The notes: generated from the letters alone by a model not told the origin. Shown: positions 35,150-47,944, counted from the first letter of the stretch. The stretch: DNA of 64,000 nt from Microcebus murinus (GCF_040939455.1 NC_134109.1:68860501-68924500), one strand, 5' to 3'. Numbers and translations: made by a program.

Positions 35150-35830
35150 CTCTGGATCTACAAAATCTCTGACCAAATTATTTCCCAGTGTACAGTTTGG
35201 AAATCTCACCAAATCTGTGGAGGAAACCAGCACTCTCCAGGAAGCTCCCAAAGGCCCAGACCACTCCTTGCAGCTCTCCAAATTGATTTTATGGATTTAT
35301 TAATACCTCCAGCTTTAGACTTTTTTCACTGTTTGGTTATTATTTGCAAGTTTAGTGGATGGACTAAATACAATCCAAGTAGGTGTGCTGATGCTACAAC
35401 AGTGGTAGAGAAATGAGTAACTGAGATTATTCCTTATTCTAGTACTTCTTTATGGATTGAGTCAGATCAAGGAACTCATTTTATAGCAGACATAAACCAC
35501 TTGCTTGCAAAGGCTCTGGGGTACTTCTTAAAATTTCATACCCCATATCATCCCAATTCTCAGGGCAAGTGGAATGTAAAAACCTAGACATAAAAAGGAC
35601 TTTGGGAAAAGTCTGGCAAGACACTGGACTTAAATGGCCAGAAGTACTGCCTTTGGCCCTTATAAAAATCTGGAATACTACAAATAAGAGACATGGATTA
35701 ACCCCTTTTGAGATAGTGTTTAGTCGCCCCACGCCTACTGGTACCTCTAAACCTCCTATTCCTGGGCTGACTGAACACCATGGGGGCTTATGTGAACAAT
35801 TCAACACCGTGACTAGCTACATATAGACGC
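35150..35830 (+). pseudogene. ERV-E pol: integrase remnant
   Basis: A frame at 35141-35416 carries the first catalytic Asp in a QIDFMD-like block near 35278. The second block (ESDQGTHF, 35459-35482) holds the next Asp. The 35569-35826 frame continues into the C-terminal part with a GLTPFEIVFSRP-like stretch near 35695. Frames change at least twice. It is a class I integrase fossil. Confidence 0.8.
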
Positions 35831-36479
35831 TAACTAATATGCTTGCAGCAGGTGAAAGGATGTCGTCATGCAGGTGAAAGGAGCCTGGCCTCTGCCAACT
35901 GATAGGCCTTGCCGTTGTATTTGACCAAGAGATGATGTGCACATCAAAGTTTTTAGAAGAAGACCTGTGTCTTCTTCTAAACAAGACATGTGTCTTGTTG
36001 GGAAGGCCCTTATGAAATACTATTATCCACCTACACTGCTGTCAAAATAAAAGGGAAATCTTCCTGTATTCATGCGAGCCACCCCAAACTACACTGAGAT
36101 AACTAAAGTACCACCTCTACAAGTGACCTGAAAGTAAGGCCTTCCAGGGTCAGTTCCCAGGCTCCTGAAGCAGACGTCTTCACAATGTAGACAGCTTTCC
36201 CCCAAGATTGTGGATCAAGAAACCCTATTTTTTCATCTAAAAACTCCTTTTCCCTCCTTTTTGACCCCCCAAAGGGTCCTTTCTAAACACTTCTTTTAAG
36301 CCTCCCCCTTTGAGGTATGAAGTATATGAGTGGTTCCCACCTGGATAGTCAGGGCACTGTGGACTTGGTTATCTAACACCCTCTGGTACCAGGTGCTCTA
36401 CTTTAAATGCTGCCAAATGATAAAATTGGGCTCTTTAGTTCATAAAGGGGTAGCACACAAAGGTACCAGACACATGTTA

Positions 36480-36900
36480 TAGAAAACCCCCTTGTGTGTC
36501 ACAATTCTAAGTTCTTTCCCGTGCTCAGGACTCTTTTCCCAGCATCTGAAACTTATAAAATTGAAAAGGCAGTTTTGAATCTCTCCATGGTAATAGAACA
36601 AGAGTTCAATATCACCATGCAAGCACTGGGAGCACTTCAGACAGAAGCCAACAGCCTCTGTTGTATTTCTAAACTGCCACGTCCTGGATGCGCTGACAGC
36701 ACAACAGGGAGTTTGCTTGTGGGATTATTGGTGAAAAATTCTGTTTCTGTGTAAACAGCTTAGGGCAAGTAGAGGCTGATCTACACCTGTTAAAAGACAA
36801 GATAAACATTCTCCATCAGATTTATGAAGCAAAACCATTCTATTACTCTTACCTAGTCCCAGGAATGGCAGACTGGCTTAATGGGGTGTGGGGAAATTGC
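36480..36900 (+). pseudogene. ERV-E env: transmembrane subunit remnant
   Basis: The 36494-36754 frame contains a heptad-like helix region followed, in a shifted phase, by what looks like the disulfide/CC region of class I Env TM (36640-36760). Stops and a frame change break it. The surface subunit is not recognisable. The assignment is a family-style match, not an alignment. Confidence 0.55.
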
Positions 36901-37063
36901 TAAGATCTGTTCTTTTCTACTTATTCATTCTTATTCTAATCTCTGTTCTTGTGTCCCTTTTCAGATCTCTTTTTACTTGACTACTAACCAGCTCTTTCTC
37001 TCCACAGCCACTGAGTCAGCTTTTAATGTATGAAACTTCTAGGAAAGTTCCAGACAGGGCGAA

Positions 37064-37604
37064 TGAAGGAGCTCATGGAATTTCACCCCAAAATATGACT
37101 CCTTGGTATAAAGGGTATTTTGAATTAAAGGCCCTTACAGATCAACAAGCTTTGGAAGGGGCTTTCCCTCTATCTGCATAAAACCAGATGGATCCGTTTA
37201 AAAGAACAATGGCCTTTCCTTCCCCTTCCTGTCTTCCAATATATTGCAGGAAAGAAGATCGAGAATGCAACCAGACGTGGTCCAACCCATCAGGTTAATT
37301 TCCAAAGAGTATCATTGACAAGTCAATCTGTTTTCCCCATCCATTCATTCTCCCGAGTATCTATTCCTCCTCCCTAGTAACCATTTATTGCCTCTCAACA
37401 GAATTACCTGTATTCCTCATCTCCCCTCACTCTACAAGGAGAATATATAAATTTCTGGACCCCATTGGGATATTGGGTAATCACTATGTGATTCTTCTCA
37501 TATGCATGGTAAATAAATCTCTTTCTCTTATTAATCTGCCTTATTGTGAGTTGATCTTTCAGTAACCTTCTGAGGCAAAGGAGAAATTTCCCGTCACCCC
37601 CACA
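37064..37604 (+). repeat. ERV-E 3' LTR
   Basis: It aligns with 30072-30639 throughout with many substitutions and gaps. A TATATAA motif lies at about 37443-37449 and AATAAA at 37512-37517. A purine-rich segment (about 37041-37063) precedes it as a degraded polypurine tract. It ends CACCCCCACA. Confidence 0.85.
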
Positions 37605-38858
37605 ATTGCCTTCCAAAGGGAGAGAGTCACAAAGAAGTGACAAATATAAGACTTGAAGATAGACCGAGGATAGCTAGTGGTTTAGCCTTGGGTGCCTCTA
37701 GCAATGCCTTTGGAGCTCACAGAGTGGTTCTTAGTCTGAAGTAATTTCCTATAGTCATGGGAGAAGGTCCTATTTGTTCCTACTTGCCGCTATGACAGAC
37801 CAGGTTTCCTCCCCACAGCATGGAGTCTGGGGACGCTGGTTGTCTTTCGGATGCAAGCCTGGGGAGATGGGGGCCAGCTCTGTGGGTGTGGACACAGATG
37901 AAGTTCCTTCCCTTGCCTGAAGGGGTCAGCAAAGGCCCAGGTAGGGTGGAGACATCCTGACTCTCAGGAGAGGAAACATTCCTATTAGCCCAGCTGGCCT
38001 AGGGGACAGCTCCTACAGCTGCTTGCTGTGTGGTTTCTCTGCCTAGACATTGACAGATCCTCCCACAGTGTTCCCCACCTGCCTGGAGATTCTGGGGCAG
38101 GCCCCGGATGTTGGAGAATGGGGGTGTATGTGGGACACAGGAAAGAGAGTGTTCTGGATTGAAGGGACCTCATGGGCATAGAATCCCCCAGCTCTGCCCT
38201 CTTGGACGTCCCTGAGATGCCTGTGCCCCGGCCAGAGCCTGTAATCAAGCCATCAAAGCTAATAAGATAATTTCTGCATTAAACGAAATTGTGAATGAAG
38301 AATAAGGATGCAGGAAACAGACTAATGGTTCTAATATTTTTTTCCAACCTTTCACTTCCCAATAAGTGCAGTCATCTGACTCCTTGTTTATGTGCTAGGA
38401 AGATGATGACTCCTCTGAGAAGCTGTTAGCAATGATCATTTTGTTCCTCTTTCTTTTGTGTTTAGGTGGGGAGGACCATGCAGGAGAAACCATGGCAGAG
38501 AAGAGCAGAGTGGAAGCAAGAGTGGTCCTGTTTACCATCCCAGAGGCCAACTTGGGACATTTCTCTCAATGCCTACATCTCAAAGTTCTGTGAATTTAGA
38601 GGTCTTTTACTTGGGAATAAGCAAGAATTCTATTGAACTATAAGCTATGGTTGCCATCTTCGAGCTCCTATGACAAAGAAGAGCAGAGAAGTAAAGGATT
38701 CACCGTCCTAACAGGACTCAGTGACCCTTATCATTAAGCAGGATAGAACTGCAATAAGAGAGTGGGGGCAAGGAGAAGGCAATATGGGAAATTGCTTCAA
38801 ATATAAATGGACATAAACCTTTGACCTAGAAATCTACAGCCAGTCATCTGTATCTGTG
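37605..38858. other. Unassigned sequence
   Basis: About 1.25 kb, including a GC-richer part at 37840-38240, without recognised repeats. The 87-codon minus frame at 37985-38248 and the 61-codon plus frame at 38458-38643 have no domain. Confidence 0.4.
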
Positions 38859-38859
38859 G

Positions 38860-39040
38860 CTTCCATATCCCACAGATTTGACCTATCACTGACTGAAAAT
38901 ATTTGAAAAAAAAACTGTGTCTGTGCTGAATATGTACAGACTTTTTTCTTGTCATTATTCCCTAAACAATACAGTATAACATAGAATTTATGTTGTATTA
39001 AGTATTATAAGTAATCTAGAGATGATTTAAAGTATATGGG
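38860..39040 (+). mobile_element. Tigger-like DNA transposon fragment
   Basis: 'tctgtatctgtggcttccat', 'tgaatatgtacagacttttt', 'ttattccctaaacaatacag' and 'gtaatctagagatgatttaa' form a known mammalian pogo/Tigger-type repeat. It ends at the Alu insertion; a second, diverged copy is at 59012-59240. Confidence 0.6.
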
Positions 39041-39390
39041 AAGCATGCCTGTTATCATAGCACTCTGGGAGGCCAAGGCGGGAGGATTGCTTGAGGTCAG
39101 GAGTTTGAGACCAGCCTGAGCAAGAATGAGACACTGTCTCTACTAAAAATAGAAAAAAATATTAGCCAGGCAACTAAAAATAGAAAAAATTAGCCGGGCT
39201 TGGTGGCATGCACCTGCAGTCCCAGCTACTTGGGAGGCTGAGGCAAGAGGATCACTTGAGTCCAGGAGTTTGAGGTTGCTGTGAGCTAGGCTGATGCCAC
39301 AGCACTCTAATCTGGGCAACAGAGTGAGATTCTTGTCTCAAAAAACAAAAAAAAAAACAAAACAAAAAAACAAAAAAAAAAAACACCTGA
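39041..39390 (+). mobile_element. Alu SINE, 5'-truncated
   Basis: The left arm begins within 'catgcctgttatcatagcac' and the right arm is complete. The tail is an A/CAAA mixture to about 39385. It sits at the end of the Tigger-like piece; no clear duplication was found. Confidence 0.9.
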
Positions 39391-40060
39391 AAAAAATTTA
39401 AAAATTTTACCTAAACAATTTTTAGGCATGTATATTAATGTCTTGATCTCTCTGTAGGCCTATAGGTGCATAAAAAGTGTTTTTTTTTTCAAGACTAAAA
39501 ATATAGAATGACATTCATGTCTTTTATCTAAAACCTATGCTTACTTTTTATTGTACAAATACATACTGAAATCTGGCTCAAACTTGCGATAAGCACACAT
39601 GGATATCATTTTAACCTGAAAAGAGAGAATATATGTTCCATTCTTGATGGTCGTTAAACAAGAGAGAGCTTGCGCACACATATATAAAAAGTAGAAAACT
39701 TCAGTATAGTGTGTATTGCTTTCCTATGAGTGGTATGATACTCTTTCACAGAAATCCAAAACTTTTCTAGGACAGATCAGTGAATCTCATGAAATTTTCT
39801 TCAATTCACTAGGTTCTTCCTCTTTTCTTGAAGTCAAGTTCTCAGGATGAGCAGAATATTCCAGATTCAGAGATAGGATCCTTCCTCCACCCATGCGTTT
39901 GTGTGGAAGGAAAGGAAAATGCTGTTGAATTTTGTTCTGCAGTTTTCTTGAGACTTGAGACTTATATAGGAAAGAATTTAATCTTGTCCGAAAAGAGGTC
40001 TGGCCATTGCCCTCAGTCTCTGGGAGGTGATCTCTAAGCCTTGGAATGTTCTGCCCTGGG
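39391..40060. other. Unassigned sequence
   Basis: AT-rich, no recognised repeat. The 116-codon minus-strand frame at 39787-40137 is unsupported. Confidence 0.4.
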
Positions 40061-40440
40061 GTGTCTTTGCCCGGGGGCCTTGGGCCAGCCAGACAGTAAC
40101 ATTGTGATGGATGGTGGGGTTCTGCCTCATGCAGCATGTATCAGTTGGCCTCCTGAGGGGCTGAAAACTGACATCAGTGACTGGGCAGTCAACCAAGCCT
40201 ACATGATGGGCTCCCAATAAAGACTCTAGACACGGAGGATTAGGTGAGCTTCCCTGGTTCGCAATACTCAGTGTGCACTGTCATGTACCCACGCCAGGAA
40301 AGTGATACTACCTGACTCCACAGGAATAGGACAATGAGAAGATCCACATTTGGTAATTTTCCTGGACTCTGCCCTAGCTGTCTCTTCCTTTAGCTGATTT
40401 TAATCTGTTGTCTCCTTTGCCTGTAATAAACTGTGAGTAT
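40061..40440 (+). mobile_element. LTR-like repeat, left part, split by L1-B
   Basis: 'cagtgtgcactgtcatgtac', 'ttgtctcctttgcctgtaat' and an AATAAA at 40425-40430 look like the end of an ERV LTR I have seen in primates but cannot name. It resumes at 42132 after L1-B ('aagtgagttctgtgagtcct'). Confidence 0.5.
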
Positions 40441-40663
40441 CTTCATATATGAAGGAGAAATAAAGACATTCTCAGACAAGCAAAGTCTCAGAGAATTCAC
40501 CGAGACAAGACCAGCCCTACAAGAAGTACTCAAAACAGTGCTATGTACGGAACAACATAATAAAAACTCACGAATATAAAAACAACCAAAACCCAAAGAT
40601 TAAAGGCCAGATAATACAATGGCTCAAGAGAGAAATCAAAGCAACAATATCCAACCCAACAGA

Positions 40664-41487
40664 ATGAACAGTAATCTACCTTACCTATCAGTTCTCTCAA
40701 TAAATGTGAATGGCTTAAACTCTCCACTCAAGAGACATAGGCTGGCTGAATGGATAAGAAAATACAGGCCAAGTCTATGCTGTCTTCAGGAAACACATCT
40801 AACCTGCAAGGATGCATATAGACTAAAAGTAAAAAGGTGGAGATCAGTATTCTAGGCAAGTGGAAGCCAAAAGAAGGCTGGCGTGGCAGTTCTAATTTCA
40901 GACGATTTAGTTTTTAAACCAACAAAAGTAGTGAAAGACAAAGAGGGTCATTATATAATGGTGAAGGGCACACTTCAACAAGAAGAGATAACAATTTTAA
41001 ATATATATGCACCCAACTTAGGTGCACCCAGTTTCATAAAGCAAACCTTACTGGATCTAAGCAAAAGGATTAATAGCAACTCCATAATCACCGGAGATTT
41101 CAACACCCTACTGACGGCACAAGACAGATTCTCCAAACAGAAAATTAATAAAAAAAAATGGACTTAAACAAAGCCCTGGAACAACTGGGTCTGACTGACA
41201 TCTACAGGACATTCTACCCAAAATCCACTGAATATACGTTCTTCTCATCAGCTCACGGGACATTCTCTAAGATTGACCATATCCTAGAGATTTACACAAA
41301 GTAAATCTCAAGAAATTTAAAAAAATAGAAATCATACCATGTACCTTCTCAGATCTCAGTGGAATAAAAGTAGAAATCAACCCTAACAGAAACTCACATT
41401 TCTACACAAAAACGTGGAAATTAAACAACCTCCTACTAAATGATTACTTCATAAATGAAGAAATCAAGATGGAAATAAAAAAATTCT
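40664..41487 (+). pseudogene. L1-B ORF2 endonuclease domain, frameshifted
   Basis: The start Met (40664) is followed by the SINVNGLN block, the QETH block with the catalytic Glu, and after a stop at 40853 and a phase change, the GDFNT block with a catalytic Asp (about 41090). This is the apurinic endonuclease-like domain that nicks target DNA in L1 insertion. It is split across frames and lacks the RT partner, so it is inactive. Confidence 0.88.
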
Positions 41488-42060
41488 ATACTCCTACACT
41501 GCTGGTGGGACTGCAAATTAGTTCAACCTCTGTGGAAAGCAATATGGAGATACCTTAAAGCGATACAAGTGAATCTACCATTTGATCCAGCAATCCCATT
41601 GCTGGGCATCTACCCAAAAGATCCAATGACACTCTACAAAAAAGACACCTGCACTCGAAGCAGCACAATTCATAATTGCAAGGCTGTGGAAACAGCCCAA
41701 GTGCCCATCAATCCAAGAATGGATTAATAAAATGTGGTATATGTATACCATGGAGTACTATTCAGCTCTAAGCAACAATGGTGACATAGCACATCTCATA
41801 TTTTCCTGGTTAGAGCTTGAACCCATACTATTAAGTGAAGTTTCCCAAGAATGGAAAAACAAGCACCACATATACTCAACCAGCAAATTGGTATTAACTG
41901 AACAGCACCTAAGTGGTCACATAGGTACTGCAGTAATAGGGTATTGGGCAGGGGGGAGGGGGGCGGGTATATACATATATAATGAGTGAGATGTGCACCA
42001 TCTGGGAGATGGTCATGCTGGAGACTCAGACTTGTGGGGGGAGGGGGGAAATGGGCATTT
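41488..42060 (+). pseudogene. L1-B ORF2 C-terminal tail and 3' UTR
   Basis: It matches L1-A 26985-27600 closely, including the YTMEYYSAL-like codons (about 41741) and the G-rich 3' UTR (41949-41966 and 42035-42050). Confidence 0.85.
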
Positions 42061-42131
42061 ATTGAAACCTTAAAATCTGTACCCCCATAATATGCTGAAA
42101 TAAAATAAATAAATAAATAAACTGTGAGTAT

Positions 42132-42300
42132 AATCACTTTAAGTGAGTTCTGTGAGTCCTTCTAATGAATGTTTGAACCTGAGGGATGGTCTTGGGGATT
42201 TCCAAACTTGTAATGGCTGTCAAAGTGAGGGCAGTCTTATGAACTATTCCTCCAACTTCATAGTTGGGTGACTTTTGCAGTTGGCATCTGGATTTGCATT
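42132..42300 (+). mobile_element. LTR-like repeat, right part
   Basis: Continuation of 40061-40440 after the L1-B duplication. It ends in 'tggtcttggggatttccaaa' and following sequence in LTR U5 style. 42301-42514 is unassigned. Confidence 0.45.
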
Positions 42301-42530
42301 CACTAGAGCAACCCTGACCCACTGAAATGTGTGATTTGGGAAGAAAAAGGATGAGAGGGCAGGTAATGATGAACCTTTAATTCCTGGATGGCTGTCAGGT
42401 CATCTGTGCTGTGGAACTGTATCTGCACTGTGATCAGTTACTAGAGGTAAAAGTTACCAATGGAATTTAGAAGTGGTAGATCCAACTCCCAAGGAGCTGT
42501 CTTATTTGATATGTAAAGAAATGTAAAATA

Positions 42531-42877
42531 GGCTGGGCAAGGTGGGTCACGCCTTAATCCTAGCACTCTGGGAGGCTGAGGCGGGCAGATCGTTTGAGCT
42601 CAGGAGTTCAAAACCAGCCTGAGCAAGAGCGAGACCCTGTCTCTACTATAAAAATAGAAAGAAAGTAATTGGCCAACTAATATATATAGAAAAAATTAAC
42701 CGGGCATGGTGATACATGCCTGTAGTCCCAGCTACTTGGGAGGTTGAGGCAGCAGGATTGTTTGAGCCCAGGAGAGATTGAGGTTGCTGTGAGCTAGGCT
42801 GATGCCACGGCACTCACTCTAGCCTGGGCAACAAAGCAAGACTCTGTCTCAAAAAAAAAAAAAAAAAAAAAAAAAAG
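42531..42877 (+). mobile_element. Alu SINE
   Basis: Lemur-type dimer, GGCTGGGCAAGGTGGGTCACG to a poly-A of 26. The 16-bp duplication AAAGAAATGTAAAATA occurs at 42515-42530 and 42878-42893 without mismatch. Confidence 0.97.
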
Positions 42878-42893
42878 AAAGAAATGTAAAATA

Positions 42894-43944
42894 ATAAGAA
42901 ATAAGCCAAATATGCAATCCTTAGATTATTGCTACCTGTAATAGCTAAAGCAAAAGTGAAAGAGAGCACTGGGCAAGATCCTGATGCTGGGCCAAGCTCA
43001 GATTTCAGCCAGCCTGAGCTATGGCCACTAGATTCAGGGTCACTGCCAAAGGGAAAAAATGCTGGGACAACAGCATGGCTACAACCCCTGGTCATGGAGA
43101 TGGATATCCATGTTGGAGGAGGACAAAAACCAAGAAACTACTGAAAGCAGGAGGAATGACGTGAAAGAGTTGTGTCATTTTGCGGAGACTTATCATCAAC
43201 TTCTTGTAAAACCTTTATTGAAATCATTGTGAAAGGATTAACTTAGGGGGCGATGTCCATAGTTTTGCATACTGTAGGATGAAAGAACATGTTTAGGTCA
43301 GTGTTCTTCCGTTTTGCAATATCCACAGCTCACTGCTGAGCACTTGTAGGTAGCCATGCATGATCATGACACATAGCAGCGTATTTCCTGGGGACAGCTA
43401 GCCTGGTGGACTGTATAAAAACCACTGTAAAATTTGTTAGTTTGTTTACCTGAAGAAGGGGAATTGTCATCCTCCTATAAATATAAAGCAGAACTTTCCA
43501 GATAAAGGGGTTGGTATGCTTCCTATGCAAGCCATGTTGGATTGGCTTTATTATGATCAGGACATTTTATCCACTGAATATACCCCTTACGCAGATCATG
43601 ATAAATACTGTGGTTAAGGAGACCTTTTTTGCAGGGGCACTTTATCTAACCTTATTGCTATAAAATCGAACAATGGTAAGAGAAGCCTCATAAGACTTGT
43701 TTTGTTAGCATGCCCTTATGGAACTTACAGATGCTAAGAAAATTAGGATGATTCACAAGAAAGTGAGCAAAGACAAAGGGAAGAGTCAAGGGACATGTCC
43801 CAGCAGAGTAGAAATTGTAGATGGCTATTGAGAAGTGGGGTGAATAAATCTGACATTGATGGGGTTGAAACAAAGGTCTTAATGCAACACTGTTGGAAGT
43901 TGGGTGGACCGATGGGAAGCCCCACTGCCCCCCCCCTCAATATT
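42894..43944. other. Unassigned; may hold ERV-L upstream sequence
   Basis: No repeat is firmly recognised. It lies upstream of the ERV-L pol fossil in the same orientation and could include gag, but no motif supports this. A C-run lies at 43928-43936. Confidence 0.35.
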
Positions 43945-43955
43945 AAAAAGCCTTG

Positions 43956-44290
43956 GCCAGGTGCGGTGGCTCACGCCTGTAATCCTAGCACTCTGGGAGG
44001 CCGAGACAGGTGGGTGGATTGCTCGAGGTCAGGAGTTTGAAACCAGCCTGAGCAAGAGCAAGACCCCGTCTCTACTATAAATAGAAAGAAATTAATTGGC
44101 TAACTAATATATATAGAAAAAATTAGCCGGGCATGGTGGCGCATGCCTGTAGTCCCAGCTACTCGGGAGGCTGAGGCAGGAGGATCACTTGAGCCCAGGA
44201 GTTTGAGGTTGCTGTGAGCTAGGCTAACGCCATGGCACTCACTCTAGCCTGGGCAACAGAGTGAGACTCTGTCTCAAAATAATAATAAAA
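43956..44290 (+). mobile_element. Alu SINE, young-looking
   Basis: Dimer from GCCAGGTGCGGTGGCTCACG with tail AATAATAAAA. The duplication AAAAAGCCTTG occurs at 43945-43955 and 44291-44301. Confidence 0.96.
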
Positions 44291-44399
44291 AAAAAGCCTT
44301 GACCAATCAACCAACTTTTGAGAAGTTAAACAAAAAACAAAAACCAGAGGGCAAAGCAGACAATGAGAAAAACTGAGCTGGAATCGCCTGTGGCAATGA

Positions 44400-47300
44400 T
44401 CTGTCAGATTAATCAAAATGAAATTTGACCAGAGACCTGGGTCTTCTGGCTTATTCCCAGCTCAAACCTTATGCACACATGTGGGTAAAATGGCCTGGAG
44501 TAAGGAAGAGGCTTTCCTGGGACTCCTTGACAGGGGATCCCTATGCAGTATAAATGTAAAACCTGTTGGTGAAATCCCGGTGGGGACCATAGTAGGAGTG
44601 GGAGGGTAGAGACATACAGCGGTTCACGGGACTAAAGCAAAAATTTGGATGAGAATCAGAATATTTGAAGAGATTTTAGATGTCTTCTTTACCTGAATGT
44701 ATTAGGATGGATTCTGTATCTGACTGTGAAACACTTCCCCTACGTAATCTTATAAAACAGAAAGCATCTGAATCTGCTCTCAGCCCAGTCTTGATTGGAC
44801 AGGCTAAATGGGAGCAATTAGAGCTGTTCAATGTTACTTCGAAACAGTGTAGGATATCTGGTGCACAAAAAGAAATCAATGATACGTTAGAAGCTGAGGT
44901 GCTATACCAATGAATCCTTTGTACAATAGCCCTGTATAGACTGTGGAAAAGCAGATGGCTGATGTAGACTATCAGTGGAGTGTTGAAGCTTGAATAAAGT
45001 AGTGCCACCCACACCATCAGGAGTCCTGATATAGTTTCAACGGCACAAAGAGTACAGCAGGCTGAAGAGACTAGTACTCAGTGATTGATCTCTCTAATGT
45101 TTTTCTATCTCAATCTTAGAAAAGAAGCAATTGCTTTCATGTGGGAATGATTCCAATTTACATTTGCTGTTTTGCTATAGGGTTGTTTGAATTCACCAGC
45201 TACTGTCACAATTTTGTGAGAGGTTTGGATCGATGCAGGTTCTGAGTGCAGCAGCACTCTATGGTGATGATATCATGATAACAACTGAAACTGAAGACCA
45301 ACTGAAGACTGTCCTAAATGTCGGGGGGACACACATGACCAACAGAGGCTGGTTGGTAAATCCAGCAAAGGCCCAAGGGTCTGCCCAGCTGGTGAAATTC
45401 TTCAGAATAACCTGGGCAGGTGCAACATGACATTCCATAGGTGAGTAAAAATAAACTGATCTCATTACTCACCCTTTGAACTAAAGAAAGGAGCCCCAAA
45501 TCTCATTGATCTATTTGTATGTTGAAGGATACATATTCCACAGTGGGAATATTGCTAGTTCTTACCCATACAGCTACACCCCCCAAAAAAGGCCATATTG
45601 GAATGGGTCTCAAACAAAATCAGGTAACATGAGAACTGCAAAAAGTATCTTTTCTCTTGATGTCTTTGGGCTCTTATGTTCCACGCTCACACGTGATTTT
45701 GAAAGTGTCTATAACACATAGACTTGAGGTTATTGCAATAGCTTATGAGTGCCACCCAGAGGTGGCCGATAGAACTTTATACCAGAATATTCCTAATGGT
45801 GGGATAAGATGTATGCCAGTAGAGAAACAACTACGAGCTTGCTATTGGACTTAATAGAGACTGAAGGACATATAACTGAAGGACATAAAATTCTCCTAAA
45901 ACCTGAAATATCCAAAATATTTTGGGTGATATCAAAGAAATATTCTAATAAGGCAGTGCCCAACAAAGTTCCATAATAAAATGGAAATGGGTCACACAGG
46001 AACATGTTACTGGGGGAATGTGAAGAGGTACTCATTGTATCTACAAACAGGTAGCCCCTTTTCTTCTAGGACTGACTTTGGAACCACCTGAGGAGCTTCT
46101 GCATCCTACTGCCACCTGGACAGTGCCCTGTTCACAGATCTGCATTAACAACAAATAGCTGATTGGTTTATGGATGGCAGTTCCAAGGTGGATGAACAGC
46201 ATCCTGTTTGGAAGGCCACCACACTAAAATTGGCAGGTTGAAAGAGTTTGATTGAAGGGGATAACGAATGAGCTCAATGGTCTGAATTGCATGCTGTTTT
46301 CCTTGCAGTGACGGGAGAATTTAGGTTTTGGTTTTTACTGACTCATGAGCAGTGGCCAATGGCCTGGCTATATGGTCAGGTAGAGCAGTGATGGAAGACA
46401 GCCTACTGAATAGATGCCCACATAGGGCAAGGCTTTATAAAACTCCCTGTGGGAACTTAAGGGGCACATTAAAGTAGGACATGTTGATGCCCATCAGAAG
46501 AGCTCCTTTCTAGGATCAGAAGGTAATTAGAATTGGCAAGAGTACATCCTGGTGTGCTTGCTTGAGGTGGCCAACTGGACCCAACACATGAGTGAATGTT
46601 GGGCACTTCAGTAATGCGGAGGTGGCTGAAACTAGACATATTCCTCTTGTGCAAAATGCCAACAAGATCTGTTTTGCCTGCCAAGAAGAGAGACAGACTG
46701 CAGATGGCTATGGGACAGATGCCCTGGGGAGAGGGTCCTCAGGTAGCTGACAGATAGATTACAGTTCTTCTCCACATTGGCTCATTTTTTTTCTCTCTTT
46801 TTTTGCCACATCACTTCAACTTTCTCTTTTCCTCCCTGACACAGTGATCTCAGGACCAGGGCTGCAACTGCAGGTACCAGAGGCAGAGATAATCCTTACA
46901 CAAGAAGCTATAATTATACTTTGAAACTTTTAGATCAGGATTCCTAAGATCCCAATGAGGTGGACTGTACTTTCCCCCCATATGGCAAAGTTGGGCTGAC
47001 AGGGAATGCACCAGTATTGCCTGGTGATAATGGTATCCTGCTAGCCGTACCTACGTAGCCCTAGGCCATGACAACAAGAGTGAACGAGGAGGCGACACTT
47101 GCTAGATCAGTCTTGCTGCTGCCAGTCTGGATCAGGACAGTGGCTTAAGTCATGTCTCTTCAGAGTTGTAAAAGGTTGGGTAAAGCGATAATTGGAGAGA
47201 GGGAGGAATAGCAGCTGAGGCTAAATGAGTGAATAAATGAGTTATGTAATGAGGAAAATCCAATATTACTTTTGTACTCCACGAGAGGCTCAAGGCAAGA

Positions 47301-47450
47301 GATGATATCGTCTTCCTTAGCTCAGTCATGCCAGATGCCTGAACTGGTGAGGCCGTATGTTGCCAAGACCGCTCCTGCTTTTGGAACCTGACGGGTTGAA
47401 TGGAACCTGCAAACCTGACTGGCATAAATATCCCTGGAGATATGCTGGTC
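44400..47450 (+). pseudogene. ERV-L pol fossil (protease, RT, RNase H)
   Basis: Islands of ERV-L-type pol codons follow in the expected order. The protease block at 44418-44609 has its active-site triplet as D-R-G (44529-44537) in place of D-T-G. RT N-terminal pieces lie at about 44900-45230. The RT catalytic YGDD box is at 45260-45271, with the downstream RGWLVNP-like block. A PVEKQL-ACYW-like block lies near 45810-45850. The RNase H WFMDGSS block is at about 46164-46184. Stops and frameshifts separate the islands. Integrase was not clearly recognised in 46500-47450, and no flanking LTR was identified. ERV-L is an ancient spuma-like class III family. Confidence 0.75.
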
Positions 47451-47944
47451 ACATGAAATGATGACCAACTGGACCGGTTGTTACTGACTGAGTGGAACTC
47501 TGGTAATATGCCAGGATCTGTTGATGTACTTTTCAGGTTTTATCCACTACCATTTTGCAAAATGGTGTGACACTGGCATTGCTACTAAGATTATAATATT
47601 GATACTGATGGTCAATGTATTGGGAAATCTAGTTAAAGACTCTTTAGGATGTAATGCTGGTGGAAAATGACTGGCCTGAGGAAAAACCAGAGTTTGTTAA
47701 TCATAAGCTAATTTCTATGCTAAATAGTATAAGTTTATCACAAGGTACAAACAGTGGTAGATGGGGGGGGGGAAACGTAATCAAATCAGTACAAAAATAT
47801 CAATTGTATGGAATGGCTTTATAGCATGGATTAACTGTGTCTTTAAATCTACCCCTATCTACACTGACTCCTCAAATGTTAGGCACATAATCATTTTGCT
47901 ATAAGGGAGACTGAGTCAGAGGCTTGGAAGAGGCCTGTATATTA
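47451..47944. other. Unassigned sequence
   Basis: No repeat recognised. A G9 run lies at 47764-47772. Confidence 0.35.

Larger units (their letters stand above)
40441..42115 (+). mobile_element. L1-B: lemur L1 with a large internal deletion
   Basis: Bounded by AATAAACTGTGAGTAT at 40425-40440 and 42116-42131 (perfect 16 bp). It contains the ORF1-ORF2 spacer and the ORF2 endonuclease. At about 41487 it jumps directly to the ORF2 C-terminal region ('ctcctacactgctggtggga') and 3' UTR with an AAAT-type tail. All of the RT domain is missing. The intact outer duplications show that the insertion behaved as one unit. Confidence 0.92.

Noticed and set aside
39787..40137. 116-codon minus-strand frame as a gene
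   Set aside because: It partly overlaps the LTR-like repeat at 40061 and has no domain, start context or splice evidence.
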